DNA of 64,000 nt from CAZYQW01 sp964649825. Its GTDB lineage: Bacteria > Planctomycetota > B15-G4 > JADJEK01. Shown here piece by piece: positions 24,204 through 33,599 of the stretch (the first letter of the stretch is position 1; every line of letters begins with the position of its first letter). Under the pieces are notes generated by a model that was not told where the DNA came from, did not search any database, and saw nothing but the letters and a program-made list of their open reading frames with translations. A program made the position numbers and the translations under genes. Location: positions 51,012 to 115,011 of the forward strand of contig CAZYQW010000024.1 of assembly GCA_964649825.1 (NCBI GenBank), read 5' to 3'.

Positions 24204-26306
24204 TCAGCCACTGCACTTCGGGCAGACTTCGCCGCGCGCGGCCGCCTCGACGCAGCACGGGTGATCGCAGATTCGCCCCTCCGCGATCGCCTGCTCGCAG
24301 CACGCGGCGGAGGCATTCGCCTTCGGCACCTCCGTCGCGGAAGGCGCGATCGGAGCCGGCCGCGCGAGGCCGAGGTCCAGGCGCAGTTCCGGCCGTCGAT
24401 CGACGAGCGCGGCCGCCGCCGCCGGTGAGACGCTCGTGCGCCAGAGATAGACCTGGCGCAGCGCGGGGAGCGCGGCCAACGCATCGAGGCCGGCGTCCGA
24501 CACCGGCGTGCCGTAGAGGTTCAGGATCTCGAGCTTCTCGAGGCCACGGAGCTTCTCGAGCCCACGGTCGTCGATCGAAGTTCGCTGAAGGTCGATGCGA
24601 CGAAGCTCGGTGAACGCGGCCAGCCGCGCGAGGCCGTCGCTGGTGACCGCCGTTCGGCCCAGGTCCACGCGCACGAGGACGTCCTCGAGGCCGCCGAGCA
24701 GGTCGAGGTCCGCGTCGACCCCCTCGTTGCCCAGCAGCGCGAAGCTCACCTCGACCTCCGCGGCGCCCTGCGCGACGCGCTGCAGGTGGGCACCGCGCTC
24801 CTTCACCGCCTCGACCGCCGCACGTTCGGCGTCGGTCCAGGGGCGCTCGGTCGCGGGCAGGCTCGAGGTGCGCGGCACGGGCGGCGACTCCAGTGGGACG
24901 TCGTCGGCCGTCGCGTCGAACGGTGCGCCCGAGGCGATCCATTCGCGCAGCGCGGTGATCTCCGCCGCGGCCAACGGATCGCCCTCGGGCGGCATCCGGT
25001 CGGGGTCATCGGCGCCGAGCGTGATCCGCTCGAACAACACGCTTCCCTCCGGATCACCCGGGAAGACGACCCAATCGCCCTGGTCCCCCTCGAACAAGGT
25101 CGCCACCCGGTGGAGGGTGAGGCCGGCCTTCTGCTTCGCGGGGCCGTGGCACTCGTAGCAACGTCGCGCCAGGAGCGGCCGGATGACGTTCGCGTAGACC
25201 GCAGGATCGCCCGTCGTCGCCGGAACCGCCGGTACGACCTCGCTCGCCGCCGCCCCGTCGCTCGCCGCGGCATCGACGCGCGCGTTCGAGTCGTCCGCGG
25301 GATCCGCCGGGGAGTCGGCGTCGGACGCGTCGCCGTCGGCGGCGGGAGGATCCTCGACGGGAGCGGGGACGTTCGCCGGCGTCTCGGCGCGCGCGGACGG
25401 CGTACCGTCGCCGGGTCGCAGCCGGCCGATCCAATCGTGGATCGCTTGGACCTCCCAGGGTGCGAGCGGCGGCCCGTCCGCGGGCATGCGATCGGGGTCA
25501 TCCGCGGGCAGGCTCACGCGCTCGTACAGCACGCTCCCCTCGGGGTCGCCCGGCGCGACGACCCAGTCCGCGGGATCGCCGCTGAACAAGACGTCGATCC
25601 GATCGAGCGCGAGCCCGCCCTTGCGGCGTGTCGGGCCGTGGCACTCGATGCAACGGCGCTCGAAGACGGAGGTGACGACCGAGACGAGCGGCGATTCCGG
25701 GCCATCCTCCGCCGGCCTCGCGGCCGCCCCCGATGAGTCGGAGGAATCGGCGGCCGGTGCCGCGCTCGACGGGTCGCCGCTGCGCCACAGCTCGGTCAGA
25801 TAGCTCGGCCCGAACACGAGGCTGCCGCCGAGGTGGCCCCCGGCCGGTACCAAGAGGAGGAGGAAGACGAGCCCCCCGCGATACGGGACGCTCACCGCGC
25901 CGATCCCCGATCGCAGCAAGACCCCGAGGATCAACACCACGAGCGAGAGACCCGCGATGCTGACGCCGATCCAACGGTGATAGAGGAGGATCGTCGCCAA
26001 CGAACGACCATGCGGCTCGTGGGCAGCGTTCAGCCAACCCGTCGCGGCGGCGAGCAGGGCGCCGAGGGTGCCGAGCGCGAGACAGATCAAGCCCGCCGGC
26101 GACGTCCTCTCGCGTCCGCCTCGACGGAAGAGCTCGAGCAGGGGCGCGACGACGAGCAACGCCACCGGGAAATGGACCAACAGCGGATGGAAGCGACCGC
26201 CGATGCGCTGGATCTCGGGAGATACGCCGATCGCCGCGAGGCGCTCGACCATCACGTCCGTGCCCGCGAGAAGCACGGATGGCAGGCTTGCGAGGGAGGC
26301 ATCCAT
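24204..26306 (-). CDS. Membrane protein with two Planctomycete cytochrome C (PSCyt1) domains, leucine-rich repeats and a Cys-rich tail
   Basis: The protein has 700 residues. Residues 37-165 form a DUF2231-like membrane domain (RFHPLLVHFPVALLVV...; conserved His residues in HPLLVHFP and YHRW could bind heme). Two PSCyt1 domains follow, at about 208-293 with heme motif CIECH (219-223) and at about 368-457 with CYECH (383-387). Each has the typical GDP-E-GSVLxERV/I and PDRMP-EG segments. The linker is acidic and Pro/Ala-rich. Residues 540-640 are leucine-rich repeats (LRRIDLQRTSIDDRGLEKL; LEILNLYGTPVSDAGL). The end (669-698) has two copies of CC-x9-C-x2-3-(H/C). The protein is probably anchored in the cytoplasmic membrane with heme domains outside; redox role inferred. 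Confidence 0.9.
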   Translation of the reverse strand: MDASLASLPSVLLAGTDVMVERLAAIGVSPEIQRIGGRFHPLLVHFPVALLVVAPLLELFRRGGRERTSPAGLICLALGTLGALLAAATGWLNAAHEPHGRSLATILLYHRWIGVSIAGLSLVVLILGVLLRSGIGAVSVPYRGGLVFLLLLVPAGGHLGGSLVFGPSYLTELWRSGDPSSAAPAADSSDSSGAAARPAEDGPESPLVSVVTSVFERRCIECHGPTRRKGGLALDRIDVLFSGDPADWVVAPGDPEGSVLYERVSLPADDPDRMPADGPPLAPWEVQAIHDWIGRLRPGDGTPSARAETPANVPAPVEDPPAADGDASDADSPADPADDSNARVDAAASDGAAASEVVPAVPATTGDPAVYANVIRPLLARRCYECHGPAKQKAGLTLHRVATLFEGDQGDWVVFPGDPEGSVLFERITLGADDPDRMPPEGDPLAAAEITALREWIASGAPFDATADDVPLESPPVPRTSSLPATERPWTDAERAAVEAVKERGAHLQRVAQGAAEVEVSFALLGNEGVDADLDLLGGLEDVLVRVDLGRTAVTSDGLARLAAFTELRRIDLQRTSIDDRGLEKLRGLEKLEILNLYGTPVSDAGLDALAALPALRQVYLWRTSVSPAAAAALVDRRPELRLDLGLARPAPIAPSATEVPKANASAACCEQAIAEGRICDHPCCVEAAARGEVCPKCSG

Positions 26307-26384
26307 GGCGCCCGAGAGTACCCGAATTCCGGCGTCATGGACTCGACTCGCGGCGACGTTCGCGCAGCGCGCGAATCGCGTTCC

Positions 26385-27197
26385 TCACGCCCGGGGCGCG
26401 AAGACGAACGTCGCCCTCGTGCCGCGCGGCGGGCAGACGTCCCCGTTGATGTCGTAGAGGTACGACTCCGTCCCCTCGGCGCTGTTCATGTCGAAGATGC
26501 AGTTTCCGAACCCGCTCAGGTAGAGGGAGACGACGTTCCCCTCGACGTCGGCCATGAAGCGATCCTGACGTTCGGTGCCGATCACGACCCGCTGGAACCG
26601 TGATCCGACGAAAACGAATCCGCGTCGCGGCAGGCTCTCGCCGTTCGTCACGTACCGGATCATGTCCTCGATCGGGTGGAGGTGCGTCTTGCCGTCCGGA
26701 TCGACCCAGCGCACGGCGATGTCGACCACCAGCCCCCGTGGCGGGATGACGTTGAACTCACGCGCCTCGCCCGACCGGAGCTTCTCGAGCGGCGGCGGCG
26801 GGTCCTTCTTCACGTACTCGACCGAGCGGCCCGGGTCGAGCCCGAGCGCGAGGAGCGCCGCGTTCAGCTTCGACGGGGTGCAGCGGACCACGGCGAGCGC
26901 CTCGTGCGTGAAACCGCCCTCGGTCACGATGAGGTATTCGATCGGGTAGCCGGCGTTCATCCGATCGAGCAGGACGACGCCCTGCACCTCGATGACACGG
27001 TTCGTGAAGTCGACCCGAACCCCCTCCTTCGCGAGCTCGTCGACCAACGTCTTCACGCCGTCCGGCGCCCCTTCGGGGACGGGAAGCGGGGTGACCTCCT
27101 CGGTCTCCACCTCGACCGTGTTCTTCGGCGGCGGCTCCTGGCCGAACCCTGGTGCGGCGAGAACCGTGGCGGCTCCGAACACGAGGATCCATCGCAT
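26385..27197 (-). CDS. Exported YdjY-domain-like protein
   Basis: The protein has 270 residues with a signal peptide (MRWILVFGAATVLAAPGFGQ). The segment VRVDFTNRVIEVQGVVLL...EYLIVTEGGFTHEALAVVRCTPSKLNAALLAL, read in pieces, follows the YdjY pattern frequent in planctomycetes: a beta start, a PIEYLIVTEGGFTHEAL core and the helix SKLNAALLALGLDPG. AVRWVDPDGKTHLHPIEDMI and GFVFVGSRFQRV complete the domain. The C-terminal quarter adds a beta region ending with CPPRGTRATFVFAPRA. Function of the family is unknown. It lies between the PSCyt1/LRR and S41 genes on the same strand with spacings of 78 and 134 bases. Confidence 0.75.
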   Translation of the reverse strand: MRWILVFGAATVLAAPGFGQEPPPKNTVEVETEEVTPLPVPEGAPDGVKTLVDELAKEGVRVDFTNRVIEVQGVVLLDRMNAGYPIEYLIVTEGGFTHEALAVVRCTPSKLNAALLALGLDPGRSVEYVKKDPPPPLEKLRSGEAREFNVIPPRGLVVDIAVRWVDPDGKTHLHPIEDMIRYVTNGESLPRRGFVFVGSRFQRVVIGTERQDRFMADVEGNVVSLYLSGFGNCIFDMNSAEGTESYLYDINGDVCPPRGTRATFVFAPRA

Positions 27198-27331
27198 GTC
27201 GTTCTCCGATCCGTGGGCTCGCTCGCTCGGGTTCGAGAACGGGCGACGGCAGCCGCGGTTCGCCGGATTCTAGGAGTCCGGTTCGGAAACTCCCGGGTGG
27301 GCAAGGTCCTGGACGTCATCCGTCCGCGCCT

Positions 27332-29617
27332 TCACTCCCCGCCGGTGCGTCTCTGGACGACCTCGATCGCCTTCTCGAGGAGCTCATCCCGTCCGGCCGC
27401 GACGCCCGCGATCGTTCTCTCGCACGGAATCGTCGGCGCGACGCCCACGCCCTGGTGAGCGATCTCGCCGTCGTGCTTCACGACCCGCATACCCGTCCAG
27501 ACCATTGCGAACCCGCACGGGAGCATGACCCGATTGATGTTGCCGTTCGTGCCCGCGGTGGTGCTGCCCACGATCTCACCGAGCTGGTAGGCCTCGACGA
27601 TCGCCATGCAGCTCTCCGCATAGGAGATCGCGCGGCCGTCGGTGATGAACGCGACGTTCGCCGGCAGCCGCGGCTCGAGAGGCTCCACGTCCCAACGACT
27701 CTCCTGGTACTCCACGTCCACTTGCTCGGGATACCTGCTCCGCGGAATGCGCCAGAACGCGGAGTGGATCGTCTCGTCCGTCAGATGATGGAGAAGCACC
27801 TTGCCGGCCGATCCCGGATAACCGCGCAGGTCGAAGACCAATCCGTCCGCGGCAACGAGCGTCTCGAGATGGGGTTCGAGATCGCTCCACGCCAAACCAT
27901 TCAGGTCGACGTAGCGGATGCCGGGCGCGACCTCCTCGGCGAGGTCGGGCTTGTTGGTCTCGAGGCCCCACCAAGAACGGGCGTCGATGCGCTCGATCTC
28001 GATCGTCTCCCTCCGACCATCGGGACGTAGAGCCTCGACCGATGAACCCGTGCCCCATCCGAGGATTCCGCGGATCGAACTATGGCGACGCCACCCCTCC
28101 GTCGACGCGCTGATCCTCCCTCCGATCTCTTCATAGATCTGCTCCACGGGCGTGCCGTCGATCGCGAGGATCGCGTCGCCCGGAGCGATGCCGGATGTGC
28201 CCTCCGCGACCTCTACGACGACGAGACGTCGCTCCACCCATTCCGCCTGGGCCGGCACGAAGAAGGAGCCTCCGGGCGACGCGAGGAGGTGCCCGTGGCC
28301 GTCGTCGGCCGCGGCGACCAAGCGAGTGAGCACGTCCTCGAGACCGTCCCGGTTCTTGGCCGTCGCCGCGGTGGCCAAGGCAACCACCAGCTCCGCGCGC
28401 CAGTCGACGTCCACCACGTCCCAATACGGGTAGAAATGCTGCCAGACGTTCCACGCGGCGCCGACCGTCGCCAGTCGCACGGTACGATCGTTCGGTGTCG
28501 GGCGCCAAGTCTCCGGGCGGTCCGGCCGGACGGGCGGAGCATCGTCCGTCCCGCGCGGAAGCGTACCCTCGTCATCGGCTCGGAGAACGTGCGGGATGCG
28601 CGCCGAGATGCCGGCACCGAGCGACAGGACCGACTCGCACGGAGCGTCTGCGAGCTCTCGTCGCTCCGTTGCCGCCTCCTCGAGGCGCCGGGAGGAATAG
28701 ACGTTGCCATCCGCCTCGCCGCTCAGGTTGCCAAGACCAACATGCTCGATCCCGACGAGCCACGGCGAATCCTCGGGGCCGAGGTCGATCCGGTCCGGTG
28801 CATCGTTCACGCCGCCCGCCCAGACCTGGACCGTCGGGGCGATCGGCGCGAACAACGCACTGATTCGGGACGCGAGGTCTTCCGCGGAGGATGCCTTCAG
28901 GGCCTCGTCGATTCCCCTGACATCGAACGCAAGCCACTCCGCGACGATCGCAGCATCGGAGGGGTGGAAGTAACGCACGACACCGGACAAACGGACGAAG
29001 GCGACGACGCGCTCCAACGTCGCCACGTCGAGCGCGCCTGGCGGAGCATTGCCTTCGCTCGCCGCCCCTATCACGGAGAGACGGACGTCCTCGACGAAGC
29101 CCTCGCTGCCGCCGCTCCCCGCCACCATGAAGCCGAGCGCGATCGATTCGGCGTCGTCATCGATGTCGGCGACGATGGAGACGTCCTGCCAGGGCCTTCC
29201 GGTGACCGGCCGGTCATTCATGTTGTCGAAGAAACCCATCGCCCCTTCGGCGCGGTCGACACGCAGCCACATCTGCAGAGTGTCGACCTCGTTCTTCCGC
29301 TCGATCCCGACCCTGGCGTCGAGACGGACCCGCCTGCCTCGCAGGTCCCTCGCCGCGATCGACTGCATCAGGTTCCCGAACGAGCCGGTGCCGTCCGAGG
29401 ATCGAAAGAGCCGGACCGCCCGCGCCCCTTCCACGGACCCCTCGATCGACTCTGCTTGCCAACCGGTCTTGGCCACGGAATCGGGAACGAACCACCCAGG
29501 CGGCGCGCGGCCGAGCGGACCAGCGTCGAAGTCAGGGTTCTCGATCTGACCGAACAGCGGCGTCATCCCCGCGAGAAACAGCGCCAGCGTGGGCAAACGA
29601 CGACGGACGTACCTCAT
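27332..29617 (-). CDS. Exported S41-family (C-terminal-processing/tricorn-type) serine protease
   Basis: The protein has 761 residues; ATG 29617 has GAGGAGAT 8 bases upstream and begins a signal peptide (LPTLALFLAGMTPLFGQ). Residues 25-185 form a carbohydrate-binding-like beta sandwich (NPDFDAGPLGRAPPGW; VRLDARVGIERK). A middle helical domain is followed by a PDZ domain at about 460-545 (SGIAPGDAILAIDGTPV). The S41 core contains GLVFDLRGYPG (594-602) and the nucleophile region GRAISYAES with the probable catalytic Ser665, then GSTTAGTNGN. Peptidases of this family cut near C-termini of periplasmic proteins. The domain order CBM-like, helical, PDZ, S41 matches other planctomycete S41 proteins. 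Confidence 0.88.
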   Translation of the reverse strand: MRYVRRRLPTLALFLAGMTPLFGQIENPDFDAGPLGRAPPGWFVPDSVAKTGWQAESIEGSVEGARAVRLFRSSDGTGSFGNLMQSIAARDLRGRRVRLDARVGIERKNEVDTLQMWLRVDRAEGAMGFFDNMNDRPVTGRPWQDVSIVADIDDDAESIALGFMVAGSGGSEGFVEDVRLSVIGAASEGNAPPGALDVATLERVVAFVRLSGVVRYFHPSDAAIVAEWLAFDVRGIDEALKASSAEDLASRISALFAPIAPTVQVWAGGVNDAPDRIDLGPEDSPWLVGIEHVGLGNLSGEADGNVYSSRRLEEAATERRELADAPCESVLSLGAGISARIPHVLRADDEGTLPRGTDDAPPVRPDRPETWRPTPNDRTVRLATVGAAWNVWQHFYPYWDVVDVDWRAELVVALATAATAKNRDGLEDVLTRLVAAADDGHGHLLASPGGSFFVPAQAEWVERRLVVVEVAEGTSGIAPGDAILAIDGTPVEQIYEEIGGRISASTEGWRRHSSIRGILGWGTGSSVEALRPDGRRETIEIERIDARSWWGLETNKPDLAEEVAPGIRYVDLNGLAWSDLEPHLETLVAADGLVFDLRGYPGSAGKVLLHHLTDETIHSAFWRIPRSRYPEQVDVEYQESRWDVEPLEPRLPANVAFITDGRAISYAESCMAIVEAYQLGEIVGSTTAGTNGNINRVMLPCGFAMVWTGMRVVKHDGEIAHQGVGVAPTIPCERTIAGVAAGRDELLEKAIEVVQRRTGGE

Positions 29618-29886
29618 GACGGATCTCCTCGGCGCGGCGTCGCCGCGACCAAACCAAACGTCGACCGCGACGACTCGAGCTCCTGTCTGTACTCGATTGC
29701 GCGCCGCGTATCCTCTTTCTTTCGCTCGCCGGTAGGTTTTCTGGAACTCGACCCTCCCGCCGCCGGCGGTCGCCGAGGGCACGAATCAACCGCGGCCGGT
29801 TCCTTGAGACGGTCGCCCGCGCTTTCGGCTCTTCAGGAAACCGGGGGACCGAGTCGGTCCCTCCTTAATCCACTCGGAGCCGTCCC
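29618..29886. promoter_or_regulatory. Divergent region between the S41 protease and the C39-like protein
   Basis: This stretch of 269 bases must hold the promoters of both genes. A 6-bp perfect hairpin GGGACC-GAGTC-GGTCCC (29845-29861) lies in the leader of the plus-strand gene, 25 bases before its ATG. It has no T-run, so it is not a terminator; a leader structure is possible. Confidence 0.35.
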
Positions 29887-32016
29887 ATGCTTCCCAAGCG
29901 CTCTTTCCTCTCCCTGCTGTCGCTCGCCCTCGGCGGGGGTCTCGTGCCGCTCGTCCACGCCGACGTCAAGACGTCGTTCTTCACCAGCAATTCGCACTAT
30001 GCGTACGAGCTGCTCCACATGCCGGATCTGGACCAGCGCCGAGCCTTCGCGCCCGGCATCTTCGGCCTGCCCCTGAACGGGGGCATGTACTGCGTACCGG
30101 CCAGCACGATGAACATGATGATCTACGCCGCCAACCATGGCTTCCCCGAGGTTTGGCCCGGACCCGGCTTCTATCAGAGCCCGAGCCTCTACGACGCGGC
30201 CGGACTCAACATCTTCGCCCTCGGCGCGAAGATGGGCACCGACCCCGCGACGGGGACCGGCGGCAACGGCGCGTTCGAGGGCGCGAAGTGGTGGTTCGAC
30301 AACAGCGCCCCGGGCAAGTTCACCGTGTCGCTCGACGGTGCGCACGGGACCTACAGCCCGACGCTCACGACGATGACCAAGGCCGCGATGAACGGCGCAT
30401 TGATCGGGTTCGGCTACGGGCGGTACGACGTCACCGGTTCGTACGACGGCCACCCGCTCGTCCAGCGCGTCGGCGGCCACGCCGTGACGTTCTCGAAATC
30501 GTCCCGGTTCTACCAGCTCCAGACCGTGTGGTGCCGCGACCCGGCGAATCCGAACGACAACATGCTCCTGGACCAATCGACGTTCGGCAATCGCGAGCTT
30601 TCCGTGCGCGACGTGACGTTCGCCGCCGCGGCCAGCGATGGTGCCGTTCGACTGATGAGCGCGCTCAACTACGACTCCAGCGCGGCGAGCGTCGCCATCA
30701 TCGACGGCTACATGGCGATCCGCCCGAAGGCGGGCTACTCGTTCAAGGACTTCAAGACGATCAAGCTCGACGTTCCGCTGACTCTCGGCGGCACGCCGGT
30801 GGAGCAGGTCTTCAGCGTCGACGGCGTCGTGCTCGACGCGACGCTCGATCCCGATCAGATCGCCTTCGTCGTCCTCGTCGCCGGCGCCGACGGCAAGCCG
30901 GGCTCGTTGCAGACGATCGACCTCCTCGACGGCTCGGTCTCCTTCGTGGCAAGCCTCCCGGGCGCGAAGAGCCTCTGCTTCGGCCGGAAGCACGAGCTCT
31001 ACGTCGCGACCGGGACCGAGATGCTTGCGCTCGACCTCGGCGACACGAAGCTGGTGAAGAAGAGCCTGGACCTGCCGTTTCCCGTCGATGCGATGGCGTA
31101 CGACGACGCACGGGACGAGCTCGTCGCGCTCTCGATCGGCGCCAAGCGCCTGATCCGCTTCCCCGAGGCGCTGGGCGGCGAACCGAAGAGCCACGCGCTT
31201 CCCGCCGGGTTGCCGATGGGCGGCCACGCGACGGTCGCGATCGACCCGACGTCCGGCGCGATCCTCTTCGCGACCGACAAGTCCGCGACTCTCTACCGCG
31301 CGATCGAAGGGCCCCAGGGCTTCCAGGTGATCGAGACCGCGCTCCCCGCCGTGCAGAAGATCGACGGCTTCGACGTCGACGACGCCGGCCACCTGTTCGT
31401 GAGCTCGCTTGGCAAGACCGCGGAGTTCGAGGAGACCGCGCTCGCCGGCTGGCAGCCCGTCCTCGGCTCGCCGTGGAACCTCACGACGAGCGGCCGCTCG
31501 TTCCGGATCACGAAGAGCCGCACGAACTTCGACCCGAAGACGATGAGCGGCCCCGGATGGAACCAGATCGATGCGTCTCTCTTCGATGACGTCGCGTCGG
31601 GACCGTTCCAGCCCGACTGCGACGGCGCCGCGGTCGACGTCGAGTACGGGACCGGCAAGGCGGGTTCGCTCGGCGTTCCGCACCTGAGGGCCGAGGGCCC
31701 GGCGATCCCGGGCGCGCAGACCACGCTCGTGATCGAGAACGTCGCGCCCGGAGCGCCCGTCGCTCTCTTCGTCGGCTCGCAGAGCGCCGCCCTTCCCTTC
31801 GACGGTGGAACGCTCCACGTGCTCCCGCTGCTCACCCTCTCGCTGCCGGCGACGGCGGGCGCCGACGGCAAGCTGCAACTGCCGCTGATCGTCCCGGCCG
31901 ACCCCAAGTTGTGCGGGGTCACGGTCTACCACCAGGCGATGCTCGTCGATCCCGCAAGCAGCGGTCACTACCACACCGCGCAGACGAACGGGCTCGCGCG
32001 GACCTTCGGCAACTGA
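29887..32016 (+). CDS. Exported protein with a C39-like cysteine-peptidase domain and a propeller-like second half
   Basis: The protein has 709 residues with a signal peptide (FLSLLSLALGGGLVPLVHA). The first 230 residues look like a papain-fold/C39-like domain. GGMYCVPASTMNMM gives a candidate nucleophile Cys69 at the start of a helix, VGGHAVTF gives His198, and the following strands reach WCRDPANPND with Asp218, matching the C-H-D order of C39-like peptidases. From about 290 to 540 repeated beta strands (VVLVAGADGKPGSLQTID; GHATVAIDPTSGAILFATD) resemble a beta-propeller. A final beta domain ends the protein. The combination is inferred from pattern, not from a family match. It precedes the sigma/anti-sigma/CHAT operon by 306 bases. 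Confidence 0.7.
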   Translation: MLPKRSFLSLLSLALGGGLVPLVHADVKTSFFTSNSHYAYELLHMPDLDQRRAFAPGIFGLPLNGGMYCVPASTMNMMIYAANHGFPEVWPGPGFYQSPSLYDAAGLNIFALGAKMGTDPATGTGGNGAFEGAKWWFDNSAPGKFTVSLDGAHGTYSPTLTTMTKAAMNGALIGFGYGRYDVTGSYDGHPLVQRVGGHAVTFSKSSRFYQLQTVWCRDPANPNDNMLLDQSTFGNRELSVRDVTFAAAASDGAVRLMSALNYDSSAASVAIIDGYMAIRPKAGYSFKDFKTIKLDVPLTLGGTPVEQVFSVDGVVLDATLDPDQIAFVVLVAGADGKPGSLQTIDLLDGSVSFVASLPGAKSLCFGRKHELYVATGTEMLALDLGDTKLVKKSLDLPFPVDAMAYDDARDELVALSIGAKRLIRFPEALGGEPKSHALPAGLPMGGHATVAIDPTSGAILFATDKSATLYRAIEGPQGFQVIETALPAVQKIDGFDVDDAGHLFVSSLGKTAEFEETALAGWQPVLGSPWNLTTSGRSFRITKSRTNFDPKTMSGPGWNQIDASLFDDVASGPFQPDCDGAAVDVEYGTGKAGSLGVPHLRAEGPAIPGAQTTLVIENVAPGAPVALFVGSQSAALPFDGGTLHVLPLLTLSLPATAGADGKLQLPLIVPADPKLCGVTVYHQAMLVDPASSGHYHTAQTNGLARTFGN

Positions 32017-32322
32017 ACGCGGCCGGCCCCTCCGAGTCCCTTGCGGCCGCAGCGGCTCACGGGGCTCGGGGGCGCCGCCGTCCGACGGGGTTATGCTGGG
32101 AGCGGCGCGCGAGAAGAGACGCAGAGACGCAATGTTCCGAGAGAATCGCAGAACCAACGGCCGCTTCGCGGCGACTCACCCGCCGGCATGCACGCGTATC
32201 GATCCGCTCCAGGAACCCGCTGCGTCGAGAAGGTCGCCGGCGGCTCGTGCGACGATCGACGGGTCGCGGTCCGTGCGCCGCGGCCTCGCCGCTCGGGCCC
32301 GGTGTCGCCGCTCGACTCGCTG
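32017..32322. other. Intergenic region before the sigma/anti-sigma/CHAT operon
   Basis: These 306 bases are GC-rich and contain an in-frame upstream extension of the sigma gene (to 32041) with no protein-like sequence; I treat it as non-coding. It should hold the operon promoter. No clear terminator or operator is visible. Confidence 0.35.
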
Positions 32323-32901
32323 ATGCCGGCCGATCCGCCCGATCCTCACGCGGACCTGGAGCTCGTGCGGCGCGCGCTTCAGGGTGAAGCGGTCGCCATC
32401 GACGAGCTCCTGCGGCGACTTCGCTGCATCCCACCGATGCTCTCCGCCCGCAACACGCGCCTCCCGCACCCGCTCGCGCCGCAGGAAGTCCAGGACCTCG
32501 AGCAGGAGACGCTGGTGGTGGTCTGGCGGAAGCTCGGCCACTTCCAGGGCCGTTCGATCCTCGAGACTTGGATCTATCCATTCTGCGGGTTCATCCTGAT
32601 GCGAGCCCTTCGCTCGCGCGCCCGTCGTGGAGCGCGCGAGTCGGACGGCGCCGGCGTGGAACCACTCGATGATCCAGCTCCGCTCGAACGACTCGACCTC
32701 GCGGTGGTCCACGACGCGATCGAGCGGCTCGACGACGAAGAGTCCGCGGTCATCCGGCTCAAGCACTTCGAAGACCAGACGTTCGAGGAGCTCGCCGCGC
32801 GGCTGGCGATCTCGCCGAACACCGCGAAGACGCGCTACTACCGCGCGTTGCGGCGCCTGAAGCTCCTTCTGACCGGCCCCGGGCGCGAGGCGGAACGATG
32901 A
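32323..32901 (+). CDS. ECF-type RNA polymerase sigma factor
   Basis: The protein has 192 residues. Region 2 shows PHADLELVRRALQGEAVAIDELLRR, QEVQDLEQETLVVVWRKLGHFQGRSILETWIY and FILMRALRSRARR. Region 4 shows IERLDDEESAVIRLKHFEDQTFEELAARLAISPNTAKTRYYRALRRLK, read in pieces. The F-(E)-G-RS-ILETWIYPF stretch is the conserved W-x-Y of ECF region 2.4. ATG 32323 is used; GTG 32302 in the same frame is possible. The stop overlaps the anti-sigma start (ATGA, 32898-32901). The gene heads a three-gene operon ending in a CHAT protease. Confidence 0.88.
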   Translation: MPADPPDPHADLELVRRALQGEAVAIDELLRRLRCIPPMLSARNTRLPHPLAPQEVQDLEQETLVVVWRKLGHFQGRSILETWIYPFCGFILMRALRSRARRGARESDGAGVEPLDDPAPLERLDLAVVHDAIERLDDEESAVIRLKHFEDQTFEELAARLAISPNTAKTRYYRALRRLKLLLTGPGREAER

Positions 32902-33599
32902 CCAACGAACGCCGCGAACTGCACCCGGCGGCTCACGAGGAGCGCCTCGCCGAGGCCGTCGCACGGCGGGGACCGCCCCTCGACCCCGCGACCCGCGAGG
33001 CGCTCGAGTCCTGCGACGTCTGTCGCGGCGAGCTCGTCGAGCTCGAGCGGCTCGCCGCGGGGCTCGACCGGCTCGGGCTCGACCAGCGGGCCGACGTCGC
33101 CCGCTCGATCGAGCGCGCCGGACCCGCGGAAGAGGAGCGAGTCCGGCGTGCGTTCGAACGCGCGGGACTCGGCGGGACGACGCCCGCGGCTCGCCGCCGG
33201 CGCTTTTGGGCCGGTCTCGGCGCGGTCGCGGCGACGCTCGCGTTCGGCATCGGCGCGTGGGTCCTCTCGCCGCCCGACGGGACGACGACCGCCGAACCGA
33301 TCCTCCTCGAAAGCGGCGGAGTCCACCTCCTCGCGCCGCGCGGCGACGTCCGCGACTTCTCGCGCTTCGAATGGTCCGGCGAGATGGCGCCCGGTTGGCG
33401 CGCCACCCTCGTCGTCCGAGCGTTCGGTCCGGACGGCGACGTGTTGAAGCAAACCACCGTCCGATCGCTACACTGGGAGCCTCCCGCATCCCTGCTCGCC
33501 GCGTGGCCGGACACCATTCATTGCACGCTGGAGATCTACGACGCCGCGGGCGAGTTCGTCGGGTCGGACTCCTCGTCGGCCTCGCGCTTCTCACGCTGA
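32898..33599 (+). CDS. Membrane-anchored anti-sigma factor with a degenerate zinc-finger motif
   Basis: The protein has 233 residues. The N-terminal cytoplasmic part carries ESCDVCRGELVELERLAAG, equivalent to the zf-HC2/ZAS anti-sigma domain with CxxC at C39/C42. The His usually four residues before the first Cys is absent, so zinc binding may be altered. One transmembrane helix follows at about 104-123 (AGLGAVAATLAFGIGAWVL). The exported C-terminal part is a small beta domain (EWSGEMAPGWRATLVVRAFG; TLEIYDAAGEFVG). The arrangement, directly after an ECF sigma gene with overlap, supports an anti-sigma role. The downstream CHAT gene starts within its 3' end. Confidence 0.8.
   Translation: MTNERRELHPAAHEERLAEAVARRGPPLDPATREALESCDVCRGELVELERLAAGLDRLGLDQRADVARSIERAGPAEEERVRRAFERAGLGGTTPAARRRRFWAGLGAVAATLAFGIGAWVLSPPDGTTTAEPILLESGGVHLLAPRGDVRDFSRFEWSGEMAPGWRATLVVRAFGPDGDVLKQTTVRSLHWEPPASLLAAWPDTIHCTLEIYDAAGEFVGSDSSSASRFSR

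Noticed and set aside
29845..29861. Hairpin considered as a terminator
   Set aside because: Six base pairs and no T-run; it lies in a leader, so not a Rho-independent terminator.
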